This document shows, piece after piece, positions 11,823 through 24,847 of a DNA stretch of 64,000 bases (positions within the stretch are counted from its first letter, which is position 1; every line of letters starts with the position of its first letter). Location: assembly GCA_022316685.1 (NCBI GenBank), contig JAKJHU010000046.1:8407001-8471000 (forward strand), given 5' to 3'. The notes beneath the pieces were generated by a model that had not been told where the DNA came from, made no database searches, and worked only from the letters and a program-made list of their open reading frames with translations. The DNA comes from Progne subis subis (lineage: Eukaryota > Chordata > Aves > Passeriformes > Hirundinidae). The position numbers and the translations under genes were made by a program.

Positions 11823-11823
11823 G
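11082..11823. promoter_or_regulatory. bidirectional CpG-island promoter ENTPD7/SLC25A28 with CCAAT-box array
   Basis: This GC-rich stretch separates two divergent start codons. Eight exact CCAAT pentamers, all in plus orientation, begin at 11193, 11243, 11357, 11417, 11483, 11641, 11683 and 11724. Two near matches (GGCCAAC near 11564 and GGCCAGT near 11605) sit in the same series. Most occur as GGCCAATGGGCG-like or GGCCAATGGCGG-like words, resembling NF-Y sites of TATA-less bidirectional promoters. No TATA box is visible. Promoter function is inferred from position and composition. Confidence 0.75.
11791..11822 (+). repeat. (GGC)n triplet repeat in SLC25A28 5' UTR
   Basis: About ten uninterrupted GGC triplets, extended leftward by interrupted CGG units from about 11780, end two bases before the mitoferrin-2 start codon. 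It is a CGG-type repeat in a 5' UTR and length polymorphism is plausible. Confidence 0.9.
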
Positions 11824-14800
11824 ATGGAGCTGGGGGCGGGAGCAGGGGCGGGCGCGGGCCCCGGCGCGCGGGGCGGCGCGGAGTCGGGCCGCGTCCTGCT
11901 GCTGCTGATGGGTGGCGGCGGCGCGGGCCGGGCGCGGCGGGGCGGCGCGGAGACGGAGGTGGCGCCGGGTCCCGGCGCCGGCCCGGGAGGCCCCGAGCCG
12001 CGCTCCCCGCCCGCCCCCGACTACGAGGCGCTGCCCCAGGGCGCCGCCGTCTCCACGCACATGCTGGCGGGCGCCGTGGCGGGCGTCATGGAGCACTGCG
12101 TGATGTACCCCATCGACTGCGTTAAGGTGCCGGCGGCGCGGCGGGCACGGGGAGGGAGGGAGGTGGACGGGGCGTCGCACCGGGAGCCCCGGGCACAGTC
12201 TGACGGGCCGCACGGCCGGCCCGCCCTGTTTTGCAGACGCGGATGCAGAGCCTGCAGCCGGAGCCCGCTGCTCGCTACCGGAACGTGCTGGAGGCCCTGT
12301 GGCGCATCGCCCGCACCGAGGGCGTCTGGCGGCCCATGCGGGGCCTGAACATCACCGCCACCGGCGCCGGCCCGGCGCACGCCCTCTACTTCGCCTGCTA
12401 CGAAAAGTTAAAAAAGACGCTGAGCGACGTTATCCACGCGGGGGGCAATAGCCATATGGCCAACGGTACCGGCCCCGCCACGCCGGGGTGGGAGCGGGGT
12501 GGGAGCGGCCGGTCTGGCGGTAGGGAGGCCCGGTCCCGCCGCGGGGTCGGGGTGCCGTGGATGTCCTAAAGCCCTGTGCTCTCTCCAGCCGTGAGCCAGC
12601 CGCACGGTGCCGGGCACGGGGAAGCACCGCTCCGCGCCTGCCAGAGCTGCTGCCAGGTATCTGGCCCCACGCAGGTTAGTGGCCCTGGCTCAGAAGGATG
12701 CTGGTGGACAGGAGCTGCCTGCAGACAAGCTGGGACTGGCGGTGGCCCTGTGGGTTAGCAGCGCCAGAGCTCGCCTCAGGAGCGCCACACGGTTTCAGAG
12801 CCCGTCTCACCACAGTGCCCGCTTGCTTGTCTCGTGGACCCACCGCAGCAGGGGGAGCACGGGGCTGAGGGGAGAGCAGGGCACGTTCCAGTGCCAACGG
12901 GCTTCTCCGTGGGACATGGGGACACTGACCACATGAAGGTCTCCCTGCCAGCTGGTGGCATTGGCCTGTCCCCCAAGGATTGGGCACGAATGAGTCTCAG
13001 TCTCCCCATGGGACTTGGCAGCCTGTCACAATCTTCTCCCTCTCTTTCTCGATCTCACTCTGGGTGGGAACCCCTGAGGATTACCCTGTCTTTTGGAAGG
13101 GAGGTGGAGGCCGCCTTTTTCAGGGGCCTCCTCCTGTGCCTTGGCCAGAGACTTTGGGCTGTGCTGGAGTCCCAGGGTCCCTCACCTTTCCCCCCCTCAC
13201 ATGTGGTAGTTCTTGTTTTGCAGGTGCAGCCGGGTGTGTAGCAACATTGCTCCACGATGCAGCCATGAACCCTGCTGAAGGTAACGATGGTCCTGGCCTG
13301 CCAGGGAAGGGAGAATCAGGGTCTGCCTGAGCCTCTCGGGTCCCCTCTGTAGCACAAAGAGTGCTCTTGTTACTTGCCTGACTGCAGGGGTTCTTTGGGG
13401 GCCCATGTGTCCCGTTAGGGACCCTGGCAGCTGCCTGTTACAAGCAGGGTGGGTAGAAGAGATTAACTTGTGAGCACAGTAAACCACAGTTTAGGAGGAG
13501 CTGGAAGGGCATAGGCCTTTCATCCAGGAGTTTGTTACCTGGAGCAGGAGAGAAGGCCAGAGAGATGTCATTGGCACTGCTAAAGTCATTTTAAGTGTGT
13601 GAAAGCTGGGCGTTGAGATCTAGGGAAGAGGTGGTACAGTTGTGGGCCTGTATTCAAGAGGAAAATTAAAAGAGGTACAAAAACATGCTAGAGAAGTTGG
13701 GAGGAGGGAGATCTTGTGAAATGTCTGGAAGATGCTGATTTTGATGAGCCTGGTGTGTATGAAAAAGAAATAGGGAGTTAGTTACTAAGTCCATGAAAGT
13801 GGTAGGAGAAGGAGAAGCAATGAGGAAAGGCCAGTCATGTAGGTATTTTTCCCTCTTACAGCTGGAGGGCTTGTAATAGTGCTCAGCACTCCAGCTGACA
13901 TGGGCACAGATCCTGCCTTCCCACTGCATGGCAGCAACCCTGAGGAGCAGGCAGCTTCCAGACCGCTGTCATTCCTTCCCTGGAGCTTCTCTTGTCATGA
14001 CTGTAGTAGTTTGGCATTGCATCATTCTTGGCTCCTTATGGTCACATTGAGATAGGGGGAGGTAGAGGAGTGACAGGCTGTGCTCTGGACTCCCCTGTCC
14101 CACTCTTGGATATGCTAGAGGGGTTTGGCATCTGAATCTTGCCCTGGAGTGGCTGCATTTAGGCAGTGGCTGCTAACAGTTCCTGGCTAGTGGGCTCTGC
14201 AACGAGCTGTGGTTATTCTGGGCTGCAGTGGGGGTGGCAGGGGAGGGACAGTCTTATCCAGATCGAGAGCTGTCTGGGAAATAAGAGACTGGATGCCAGG
14301 GGGGGTTCTGCTGACTGAGTGATGGCTCTGCAGCAGTGGATGGGGAAACACCAGTTGCTGGGTGGATCTGGACTGTAAGCAATGGGATATCAGGATATTC
14401 CCGGGGGCTGTGGCATGTGAGTGGTTCCACAGTGGTGATGTCTGTGTGACAGAGATGCCTCAGCAGATTTAAATGGCTGGTGTCCTGTTTGGAGACACAG
14501 GGGCACTGGTGGTTCGAGTGGTCTCTCTTCAGCTCTTAGGCCAGTGTGACCAAACTCCAAGCAGTTGGAGGAAGCCTGGCTTTCTGTTTACCCTTCTCTC
14601 TCCTCTCCCCCTCCGTGCCTGGGTCCTGGCTGCCACCGCCACCTGTCCCAAGTGGTGAAGCAGAGGATGCAGATGTACAACTCGCCTTACCAGCGTGTGA
14701 TGGACTGTGTACGGGCTGTGTGGCGCAACGAAGGGGCCGGAGCTTTCTACCGCAGCTACACCACGCAGCTCACCATGAACATCCCCTTCCAAGCCATTCA

Positions 14801-15170
14801 CTTCATGACCTACGAGTTCTTGCAAGAGCAGCTCAACCCCCACAGACAGTACAACCCAGGCTCCCACGTGGTCTCCGGAGCCTGCGCAGGGGCTGTCGCT
14901 GCTGCTGCCACTACGCCTTTGGACGTTTGCAAAACGCTGCTCAACACCCAAGAGTCCCTGGCATTGAGCTCCAACATCAGTGGACACATCACAGGCATGG
15001 CCAATGCCTTCAGGACGGTGTACCAGGTGGGCGGTGTGACCGCCTACTTCAGAGGGGTCCAGGCCAGAGTCATTTTTCAGATGCCCTCGACAGCGATTGC
15101 CTGGTCTGTGTATGAGTTCTTCAAATACATCCTTACCAAGCGCCAGGAGGAGCGTCGGGCCGGGAAGTGA
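11824..15170 (+). CDS. SLC25A28: SLC25A28 mitoferrin-2, mitochondrial iron transporter (complete)
   Basis: Mitoferrin-2 imports ferrous iron across the inner mitochondrial membrane for haem and iron-sulfur cluster synthesis, and is the broadly expressed paralogue of SLC25A37. The exons are 11824-12126, 12237-12465, 13224-13280 and 14653-15170 (stop included), phases 0/1/1, giving 367-368 residues against 364 in human. The three mitochondrial-carrier repeats carry the signatures PIDCVK (about residues 96-101), PAEVVK and PLDVCK. Family-specific text includes [49 protein letters not shown] and the C-terminal KRQEE..AGK. The N-terminal 70 residues are Gly/Ala-rich low complexity, as in mammals. 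The ATG has G at both -3 and +4. Exon 3 is only 57 bp. The frame is open upstream of the ATG, but that text is GC-driven and does not resemble the family. Confidence 0.97.
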
Positions 15171-15734
15171 TCCAGAGCCAAGCGTCGTTCCACGCCTGCC
15201 TCACGTCCCCTCCCAGTTTGTCTTCTGACCCCTCTCCCATTTGGTTTGGTTTGTGTTGAAGAGAGGGACAGCGAAGCCCTTTGGGGTTTAGCGATGCCGT
15301 TTTTTGCCTGTGGCTGTTGCAGTTCTGCTCAGGCTGCACAGCTTGCTCTCTCCTGGGCTCCTCTGAGATGTCCTGCTGGGAGCTGCTGCCCAGGTCACGT
15401 CCCCTGGCACTTTGGTGGAGCTGTGCTCCTGATTTCCCTTAACCACAGCATCCTACGCAAAACTCACCCTGCTCAAAGGGAAGGGTGAATGTCCCGGCCT
15501 GCCCCTGCCAGGGCCAAGCTGAGCTCGCAGTCGCCAGGGAGGGGGTGACAGCGGGATGCTGGGGGCTTTGTCTGGCTTTTGGCTGAAGCAAAGTGTAAGT
15601 CTTGGCCGTTGTCTTGTAGCACGCACACGTGATGCTGACTGCCCCGGTGGTGGTGGTGGTGTGAGGGGAGGATGGCACTTGAGGAGGGAGCCTGTAGGTT
15701 TGTTCTTGTTCCTGCTCTTGACACCTCCAATAAA
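15171..15734 (+). other. SLC25A28 3' UTR with polyadenylation signal
   Basis: AATAAA at 15729-15734, about 560 bp after the stop codon, is the first canonical signal downstream. The exact cleavage site is not determined. Confidence 0.65.
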
Positions 15735-18700
15735 AACAGTTCTGCTCTATCCTTATGTCCCATTCTTACTCCGGCATGGCTCAGCTCCCAGTACTGTGCC
15801 TTTCTGACGGTGCCTGGTGCTGAGCTCTTTTGGTGGATGCCAGAGGAGGGAGGGAAGAGCAATCTGGGGGTGGTGGTGGGACAAGGGGGCCTGTCTGGCC
15901 CAGTCACCCTGGCAGCCTGCAGGGCTGAGGGTGCCCCCATACCCTTTGGCTTGTGGTCCATCACCTGCTGCTGCTGTGAGGTGTGACCCTGCAGGAGAAG
16001 CTGAGATTTATCTTCCTTGGCCAGGTAGTACCACACCCTCAGTCTGACTAGGGGTCCTCTGGATGCTTCCAAACTGCTCCAAATGGAGGTTTTGGCAAGA
16101 GGGGTTGTGTGTCAGGAACAGCACAGGAATAATGTGCTGAGTGAAGGCTTTATGTGCCTCAGAGGAGATTTGAGATTCAGCAGAGCTTTTGCCCCATAAG
16201 TGAGTAATTAGACTAGTTTGATGCTTGATGAGCATCTCAAAATTGCTCAAAGTGCTAATATCTTTTCCAATCTAGTGATAATTAGTAGAATAACTTTTTT
16301 TTTAACATGTTAGTTGTCTTGATACCAGTTTATTTTAGGGTCCCACCCAACTAGGGAGCTGTGAGCTGAGCACTAAAGTATTGCCTCAATTGTGCTGACC
16401 TGCCTGGAGCACGTCTCTGGGTTTCTTGAGCAAGGTGCTCATGGGTGATGCCTGACTTTCCCCGTGCATTCAGGTGTGGCATGTGTCCCAGGGAGGCATG
16501 CTCAAAATAATTCCCTGGAGGAAACGCATTCACAGCTGTGGTATGTGCTGCCGGTGGGTATCTGGTCGGATCGGAGCTGCTCCAGAGGATCTGCTGGCCT
16601 GGCCTGCACAGAAGACTGCTGGAGTGGGCTGTGATGAGCACAGAGGGGTTTTCCTGCTGTTGGATGAGCAAGGGGGATGTGCCACCCTCAGTGGCTTTGG
16701 GCTCCAGCACAGCTGGAGGCAGGGACCCCTGCACTGCAGGGCTGGGTGCTTGACACCCTGCACAAGCCCCAGCCCTGCTTCCACCTTTCCCGTCTCTTGC
16801 CTTAGTTCTTCACAGTGGTGAGGGAAGCTGAATGACCATCTGTGGGATTTTTGATGGCTACCTGGCAGATCTGGATGTCCCTGGCACAGAGCAGCTGCAG
16901 CCACCACTCTGCAGCCTGGATCCTCTTGGCTGTGTGCTGTGCCCATCCTCTGCTCCCTGGCTTGGGCTGCAATCTCCTGGTCCCTTGCTTTTTCTGCACA
17001 AGCAGAAGGATGAGAAACTCCTTAAAGACACAAAACCCACAGGAGGTCAGGAAAGGGAGGTTTTCCCACTATTTCAGGAGCTGGGCTTTAAAAAATAGTC
17101 TTGGGGATTGCAAGATTTGGCAGCTCTGCAGCTCCTCCACCCAAGAGGGAGAAGCAGAGATGGCTCTGGGAGAGACCAGGGCAGGATTAGGTTGGAGGGC
17201 AGGGCATTAGATAGGAGTTTGCAGAAGATGGGTACAACTGGGCTTTGCAAGGACTGGTTTCTGCCCAGGAGCTGAAAGCTGTTGGCAGCAGAGCTGCAGC
17301 TTTGCCTTTAGCCCTCACCATGCACTGGGGCAATGACAAACCCCATGGAGGTAAAGGCATAACCAGGCTGAGGGAAGATTCACACTATTAAATCCATCAG
17401 CTGCTGGAAGAAGCTCTATAAATGTCAGTGGATGAAGGCTTAATTGAAAGTGTCTCTAGGATGTTTTCCAGGAATAACTACCCACAGAAGTGCTGGGGGA
17501 GGGAGTGGACCCCCAGGAACAGGGAGATGATAAGTCAGCACAGCCCAGAAATGCTACTATGTGAGCAATTACCCTAAAGCGTTCCCCTGGAAAAGGCACA
17601 GCCTTTCTGGTCTCCAGGCGCTTTGCCAGCTTACCCAGCAGCAGCTGGGTGTTGCCCAGTGCAGGCAGCAGCAGCCCTGCCGGGAATGGCACTGCCTGTT
17701 CTGGGTTTGGCACTGCAGGGACAGCAGAGCTGCCAGGGGGATTCCCAGATATCCCTCGGGCCAGGCCACAGTGGACAGGAAAAATGTCATCCCGCTGCCG
17801 TTTCTGAGCTGAATGCCTGACACAAAGTGAGGGCTGTCTGTGGCGGCGTGCTGCTGCTCCCCAGCTCTGCCAGGGTGGGGGTGTTCTCTCGCCAGACAGA
17901 CTGGTTCCTCTGGCACTTTGGCACGATGAGATGCCTGGAGGCAATGGAGTTACTGGCTGGTTCAGCTCTGGCCGCTGCCTTTCCAAGGTCAGATAATGCT
18001 TCTCAGGGTAGCCACGTTGCTCTGGGTCTGTCTTACGGCCTCTTAGGTATTTGGCTGTGCTTCAAATGAGATCTCTCCTCCTACAGCCTCTTCTGAGCAG
18101 AGAGACTATTTTTGGCTTTCCAGCAAGGAAGGAGTGCTCAGCCCAGCAGAGTTTTGGAGACAATCCCTTTTCCTTTCACCTCCCTGCAGGATCCCCTGCC
18201 ACATCCAGCACAGGCAGGGATTTGCTGCCTTGCCTTTCTGTGCCCAGCTGTTCCTCGAGCTGTGTCCTGGTGAGCCCTGGAGTCCCTGAGCAGGCAGAGC
18301 TGGGGAGCACCACTGGCCTGGCCCCGCTCCAGGTGATGGGTCCGGGGCTGCGCAGCTGTGCTATGGCACACACCCAAACTATTCCAGGCAGCCCGAGGCT
18401 GCTGTGCCAGGAGAGGATCAGGAGCCCCCAGCTGCCTTCCTGGGGTAACTGGAGATGACTGCACTCCTGCAGGTTAAGGGCAGAGCTGGGGTGAGGGAAG
18501 CTGGGGGCTGAGGGTTCATCTTACACAGAGAGATAAGTGGGGGAGATCTCTCCAGTGTCTGTCCCGTACCTTCAGCAGGGGCCAGTGGGCTCCTGAGCTG
18601 CTCCTGCCTTCATGACCTCACACAGGCCACTGGAGTCAGAGCTCAGAAGCTTTTGTCCGCCTGGCTCAGGGGCAGGCGGGGGGGGGCAAGACCAGTGCCC

Positions 18701-21700
18701 TGGAAACCACATCCCTGTGCTCTGCCAGCACCCTGGGCTGCCCTGAGGTTTCCTGCCCCTCAGCCCTTCTGCAGTGGGTGCCTGACAGCCCTGCTCAGCC
18801 CTTCTCTCTCCTCCACGGGGAGCAGAGAGATGGGCTCCCAGCCTCCCTCCAGCCCCAACCCACCCTGGCTCTGGGATTCCTCAGGGCTGTGTCAGACCCC
18901 AATAAAGTTGTACAAGTTCTCATGACCTCCCTGCCTTACAGCAGTGCTAAACACAAGCGCCAGGGCTCCTGGACACAGAGCAGACGTTGCCTCTGGTGGG
19001 CTTGGGAAACCCCTTCCTGACCCACATTGCTGCCTGGGTTAAACTGAGAGACAACTCCGGGCTGGGCCGGTCCCTGCCTGGCTCTGTCCAAGCATGGCAG
19101 TGCAGAGAATAGCCTGAAAGGCTATTTCCCTTTCTAGGCAGGGAATATACCCTGAAAGGTAAATCTGAGGCTGAAAACCTTTCTTGTCTATAGAGAATCA
19201 CTAGAAGCAGCAATCCCCTAGACTGTGCTGGGACAGCTCTTGGCATGTCTGCTCTGGTGAGCAGATATTGGGTGAATGCCCATACTTAGTGCAGGCCTCT
19301 GTGTCACATTCCTCCCAACAGGGGACTGCAGAGTGGCATCCTGGCTGGAGCTGGGGTGTGGGCAGATGGCCTGTTGCACTGGGGAGGTGACAGAGGTGGG
19401 CAAGGAGCTGCTCCTGGGCTGGATGGGAGTGGCACAGGGGTGGCACAGGGGTCACTCTTGCAAGCGTCCTCGCATGGGGGAGGACAGCTCAGGCATGCTA
19501 TGACACTGGATCTTGGTCTGGGATCATCCTCAAAAGCAGCTGAGGCAATGGCTGTTCCAGGAGATCGGTGGAGGTTCAGCCCTAATCCCCCTGGCCCAGC
19601 ATGCCAGTAGATATTGCACTGGCAGCCCCAGAGAAAGTCTGCAATGCCCCCTGGGGCAATATGGCTTTGGGACTGACACAGGAGACTCCTGGCAGGCACA
19701 GACCATGCCTGGCACAGCTAGGTGGGTGCCAGGAGAAATGTAAACCCAAGCACTTTTGGATGCCCATTAGACCCGAGCAGTATGTCACCTAGAGCATTGC
19801 CAAGGGCCAGAAAAAAAGGTCGGGAACCGGGCCATAACTAGACTGTGCCTCGATGTGGGACACAGCTCCCTCTGGTGAGGATGTAGCTGTGACAGGTACC
19901 AGCCGCTAGACACCGACAGCCATCCTGCGTCCTTGGGCAAGAACTTGCAGGGAGGGATCACCTTAGCTGGAAGCTGCAGGCAGTGTCAGGGCATCGGGAG
20001 TTTTAGGGGGACTCCAAGAATTAAGAGGATTGCATCATTTTGAGGGAAAACAAATAAATAAAATAAAAATCAAAGCCGAAGATCGGCTGTGTCTCTCACA
20101 GAGACTGCGTGCCCGCGCTCAGCTAGAAGAACACAGCAAAGCATCGCTCGCTAGCGAGGGATCGGCACGGCGGCTAGAGGCTGGGAAGGGACACTGGCCT
20201 TGTCCCCGGCTCTCCCCTGGCAGCGGGGCACGGGTGTGTGCGTGTCTGCTGCGTGCACAGCCCGCGGCGGTGCTGCCGGTGCGGCAGTGCTCCCGCCTGG
20301 GCTCACCCAGGGGACCAGCCCGGCCTCCCCGATGTCCAGCCTGTCCCGCTGCCCTTCCTAGCGGGGACCCCACGCCCTGTCCCGCTGCTCTCCGAGCTAG
20401 CTGCACAACCTCCGCGCCGTGGGACGGCGGGCACAGAAGGGCGGCTGTCACTCCCTGTCCCCGGGCGCTGGCCGATAGATGGCGGTGGCGTATCTCGCTT
20501 GGGGACAGGACCCGGGAGCAAGTGTCCCTGTCCCTGCTGGCAGCCCGGGGAACCTGAGGGTCCCGGCAGCGCCCCGGGACCCCGCTGGCAGCGCCCGCCC
20601 GCAGCAGCCCCGGCGCGGAGAAGGGTCGTCCCCGGGGAAGTGTCAGCGGGTTTTATTTACTGCCTAGGCGGGAGATTGTTGGCATGATGTCTCCGGGAAG
20701 GGCTCTGGCAGGACACAGGGGCAGCTTTGACCTTCAGCAGCACTCTCTTCTGGAAGGGAGAAAGATTCAGCCTCCCTCTGTGGACAGGTCACCTGGATCC
20801 TTGAATCAGAGTGAATTCTTCGTGGCTCACCTCGATCTCTAGTGGTAGCACTGCGCCCGATCTCACCACTGCATGAAGAAGAAACAGCTAAAACATGCAA
20901 GTCCCTTCACCCTGCTCAGTCAGGTGTAGTCATCTTGTGATGCAGTGACTCATCCATGGAAGGGAGGCAGGTCCTGCCTCTTGTGCTGCTGGCATGAGAT
21001 GGGAGAAAGCCTCGCTGGAGGCTCCACAGCACAACTACCAATATTTTAATTACCTGATCCGTGGCTGGCAACTGCTTTCCTGGCACTGGAGAGTTCTTAT
21101 GTGACAACCCCATACGGCCATTGCCAGCTTCCAGCGCTTTCCATCACCTGATGGCTCCACAGAGCCCCAGCGGCCAAGCAGCCTCAGCAGCTCTCAGCTC
21201 AAGGGCTGGGGTGGCTGCAGTGGGAAGTTCTGCAGAGCAGGAGCTGACACTCCAAACAGAGGAGCAAGAGCTGTGCACCACACTAGCAAACAGCTGGGTC
21301 CCCAGGCTCCTAACCCAGGCAGCAGGAGGTGGCTATGACCAGGTTGATGTAGATGGGACCAGAACTCAGTGATGCCTGCCCAGATCCACAAGCAGCCTGA
21401 CCAGTCTCACTGGGAGCAGGCATCTCCCTCTGCACCCAGGTGAGCCCCTTGCTGATGGCCACAAGTGGTGGTGGAGGCAGAAGGATGAAGGATAAGAGGA
21501 GGAGGGATCACCTGAGAGACAGGGAGGCAGAGAGGCAAGGAAAAAGATGTCAGGAAGGAGAGGAAACCAGAGCATGTCTGCAGAAGGAATAGCACTGCTT
21601 CTCTGTGATCCTGAGCATGATGGAAAGGCCACAGAAAACCAGCAATAACTGGGCTTTGGATGGACCTCCCAGGAGCCACTGGACGCAGACAAGTTCTGCT

Positions 21701-24425
21701 CATGGGCTCCTCCTTGTACAGGAAACTTGAATCAAAAGAAAATGGAGCCTGCACAGAGAGTGTGGGTCTGAGGCCTGGGAGTTAAAACCTATCTGTCCCA
21801 AAAGTCCCTCTTTTCCTTTAAATCAGTGCACTTAGAGAATCGCATTCCTATTTGAAATCAATCAGCACTTTCACAGCTTGATTCCCAAATAGCAGTCAAT
21901 CCCTCAATCAAGCAGGAAGAAACACACCCCCTCTGCCCCTTGTCCATGGCCATCCTCGTCCCTCCCTCCCTGATGTCCCCCTGGCTATGGCACCACTGCA
22001 GCAGGACCATGCTGAAGGAATTTCCACCACAGATTTTCCTGCGCCTCTCATCCTGCTTCAGCCTGGGGTGTGAGGGACAGGGTGCATCATGGGCGGGTGC
22101 TGCCTCCAGCACAGCCACGCAGCAACTTCCCTCCATTGTGTCTCCCCTCCCTGGGCAGCCGGTCCAATCTGCAATCTCCCACCATCTCCCTCCCACTGGC
22201 CTCTGCCGGCTGTTCCTCCTCTTTGGAGCGTTCCACTTCCGCCACCCTGCTCTGGGCCCTCCAGTACGGCCGGCCGTCTCTTTGTGCTGCTTTGTCCCCC
22301 CATCAGCTCAGGAGCTTTGGGCGAGGCTCTGCAGAGGGGTCCCTCCCACTAACCCCTTGCCCTTCCTCCAGTCTGGGCTGGTGGGACAGCTGGGATCTGT
22401 CCCAGCAATGGGGCTTGCCATGGTGGACATCTAGAAACTTCCAGCACCATGCGACATCAGCCTGCAGTCAGGCCCCTCGGAATCGCCCGACTGGGCGCTG
22501 TTCCAGCTCCGTGGAGGGGGAGAGGGGCTGGGGTTGTGACCAGGTGCAAGTGGAGAGTGCTCCGCTCTGGCTGGGCACTGCTGGTGTGGATCATGCTGGT
22601 GCTGCCCACCGTCACCCCCTGCAACACGGCTGTGAGGCCCTGGGGGTCCTTTTGCTCTACAGAACTGACCGTGCTCTAGAGACTGTGACTACAGACCTGG
22701 GCAGCGTGTCCCATGCTGGGGCTCCGGTCTCAGCCACAGGCTCTGGGTGCTGCTGAGGCGCAGTGGATTTCTCATCAACTGCCATGTACTTTGAGGGGAT
22801 GTGTTAAGCTGGGAACTCCTCTCACACACCCTGATTTTGGAGGAGCTTCTATTGTGGTTACAGTTCCTCTGGCTTGTACGCTGAATGATGAACTCACATT
22901 GGTCCCCTATTTTTGCAGACATCGGTCTGGCAGAACATGGAGGAAAAGGCAACTAACTCCTTCCTATGGCAGAGACAAATCTCCCCAGCCTGACTGCTGC
23001 TGCGAAGAAAGCACATTACCTTTGTTCTTGGCTATCCTGTTTCTACCCACGAGACCACAGGGCCTTAACCACTAATCTCTGAAAGCCAAGAGCAGGGCCT
23101 GGGCTTCCTCTCCTGCGACACCTTACTGCCATCCAGCAAACAATCAGCTGGGCGTGCCCCATCCTCTCCCAGCGCCGGCCCCGTGAAGCCTGCCGGCCTC
23201 GGGGTGGCTCTCGGGACAGCGGGGTGCCGTACCGAAGCCAGGCTGGGAGCCGAGGCCTGCGGGTTGCGCACTCCGTCTCCGCAGTGGAAAGAATTTTTCC
23301 GGTTCCTTTCAAACCGCAAACCCCGAAGGTGCACGTTCAGCTCGAATGGTGGGGATGTGCAGAGTGAAACCCGGTTTGGTAACGTCAGCGGTCATTACCT
23401 GCTGCTTCTGCGAGGGCACAGCCTGGTCCTCTGCTCGGGACAGAGGGACTGTCACACGACACACATGCGGAGGTCACGGAGAGGACGCGGCGGGCAGCGC
23501 TGGGTCAGGGGGTGGCATAGCGAGCCCCCGGTCTGCGTCCGTCGCGCCGGCTCCAAGAAGGCTCCGCTGGAAGCACCTTCGGAGAGCCAGCGGTGCGGCC
23601 GGGCAGATGTGCGCGCCGGCACGGGAGAGCTCCCGGCGCCTTCGGTCCCCCTGCCGCCCGAGGTGACCCAGACGCCCGGTGCTGCCGCGCCGCTCTGCGG
23701 GTGTCCAGCCCTCCCCGGAGTGGCTCCGGCCCCGGCGGCGGGGCTCGGCAGGAGCCGCACAGCAGAGGCACGGCCGCGGCAGCGGGGCCGTCGCCGCCCC
23801 GAGAGCGCCGCGCCAGCGACAGCGGGACCGGGCGGCCCGGGACGGAGCGGGCGACAGGCGACCCCGCGGCCGGTCCCGTGGGGCTCGGGGGCCTCGGCCG
23901 CCCCCTCCCCCTGCAATCGAACGAAATGGCTGAACATGTAGCAATAATGCCCCGGCATTCAGGCTGCCCGGCCCGGCTGGCCCTAATCAGCGGCCCGCGG
24001 ACCCCCCTCCTCTTCCCCTGCGCTCCCAGAACGGGGAACAAAACCCAGCACGTTTCTGCAGCCCCCGCGCATAAAGCGCCGGGCCTGGGCCTCAGTGGGG
24101 GGCAAAGCGGCCCGTCAATCTCGGCGCCGGGGCCCCTTTGTCCCTCGCCTCCCTGCCACACCTTTTGTTCCCGAATCCAATAAGCGCCTATTCCCGCTAC
24201 CTTCCTCGGCGGCTCCTTTCAGCGCCGGCCCGTCGGCCACAATGGGCCCGGCTCTGAGCTACGCGGCCCCATTCAGCGCCCTTGGCACGCTCACAAGCCG
24301 GCCGGGCCGCCCTGCCCCGCGGGCACGACGCGGCGACCGCCCCGCCGCCGGGCACGGGCCCCGGCCCCTCCGGCGGGCGCCGGCCGGTGGACGAAGGAGG
24401 ATCGGGCGGCGAGTATTGCACCTGA
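15735..24425. other. intergenic between SLC25A28 and the NKX2-3 3' end
   Basis: I recognise no protein-coding gene. Short open frames are abundant but lack family similarity and plausible splice structure. An isolated AATAAA on the plus strand lies near 18900. CpG-rich patches occur at about 20.1-20.66 kb and from about 23.18 kb rightward, the latter merging into the NKX2-3 island. The 20.1-kb patch could be the promoter of an unannotated non-coding transcript, but sequence alone cannot show this. Confidence 0.6.
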
Positions 24426-24847
24426 TTTATTGACTGACTGGGCGAGCTGGCGCTGGCAGTGACCGATACAGAGTAGATAGAGGGCCCGCGGCACTAGCGG
24501 GCCCCGCCGTCGGCTTTTTACAAGCAAAGCTGCTCCGCTGGCGCGGCGCGATCGGCTCCGGCCCGCCCGGCCGTCGCGGCGGCTCCGCGGGGCGGTGGCG
24601 CTTCGCTGCGGGCTAGCGCGGCCCCGTCCTGCCGCTCCGCCCCGCTCCGCTCTGCTCCGCTCCGTCCGCCGGCCCCGCACCGATGCTGGCGGGAGCGCCG
24701 GGGTCCCTCCGCGCCGTCCCGCCGCCGCCGCCGCCGCCTCCGGTCCAGGCGCGCGGCGGGCAGCCGGGCTGCGGTGCGGGCGCTGACGGGGCCGCGGAGC
24801 CGACGGGCCGTCCTCTCGGTCCGCTCCCGACCCTCAGTGCGTGCGGG
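24426..24847 (-). other. NKX2-3 3' UTR with AATAAA signal
   Basis: The minus strand reads AATAAA at 24431-24426, about 417 bp past the NKX2-3 stop, in a GC-rich 3' UTR. Confidence 0.65.

Noticed and set aside
10707..12348. Very long open frames on both strands over the ENTPD7/SLC25A28 promoter
   Set aside because: CpG-island composition suppresses stop codons in all six frames. The translations are Arg/Gly/Pro/Ala-rich and match no family apart from the short true exons embedded in them.
20091..20105. Short perfect hairpin GTCTCT-CAC-AGAGAC
   Set aside because: The stem is only six base pairs with no flanking structure typical of a miRNA or tRNA.
23183..24433. Several 100-250-codon open frames downstream of NKX2-3
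   Set aside because: They overlap one another on both strands in a CpG island, have low-complexity composition and contain no recognisable domain.
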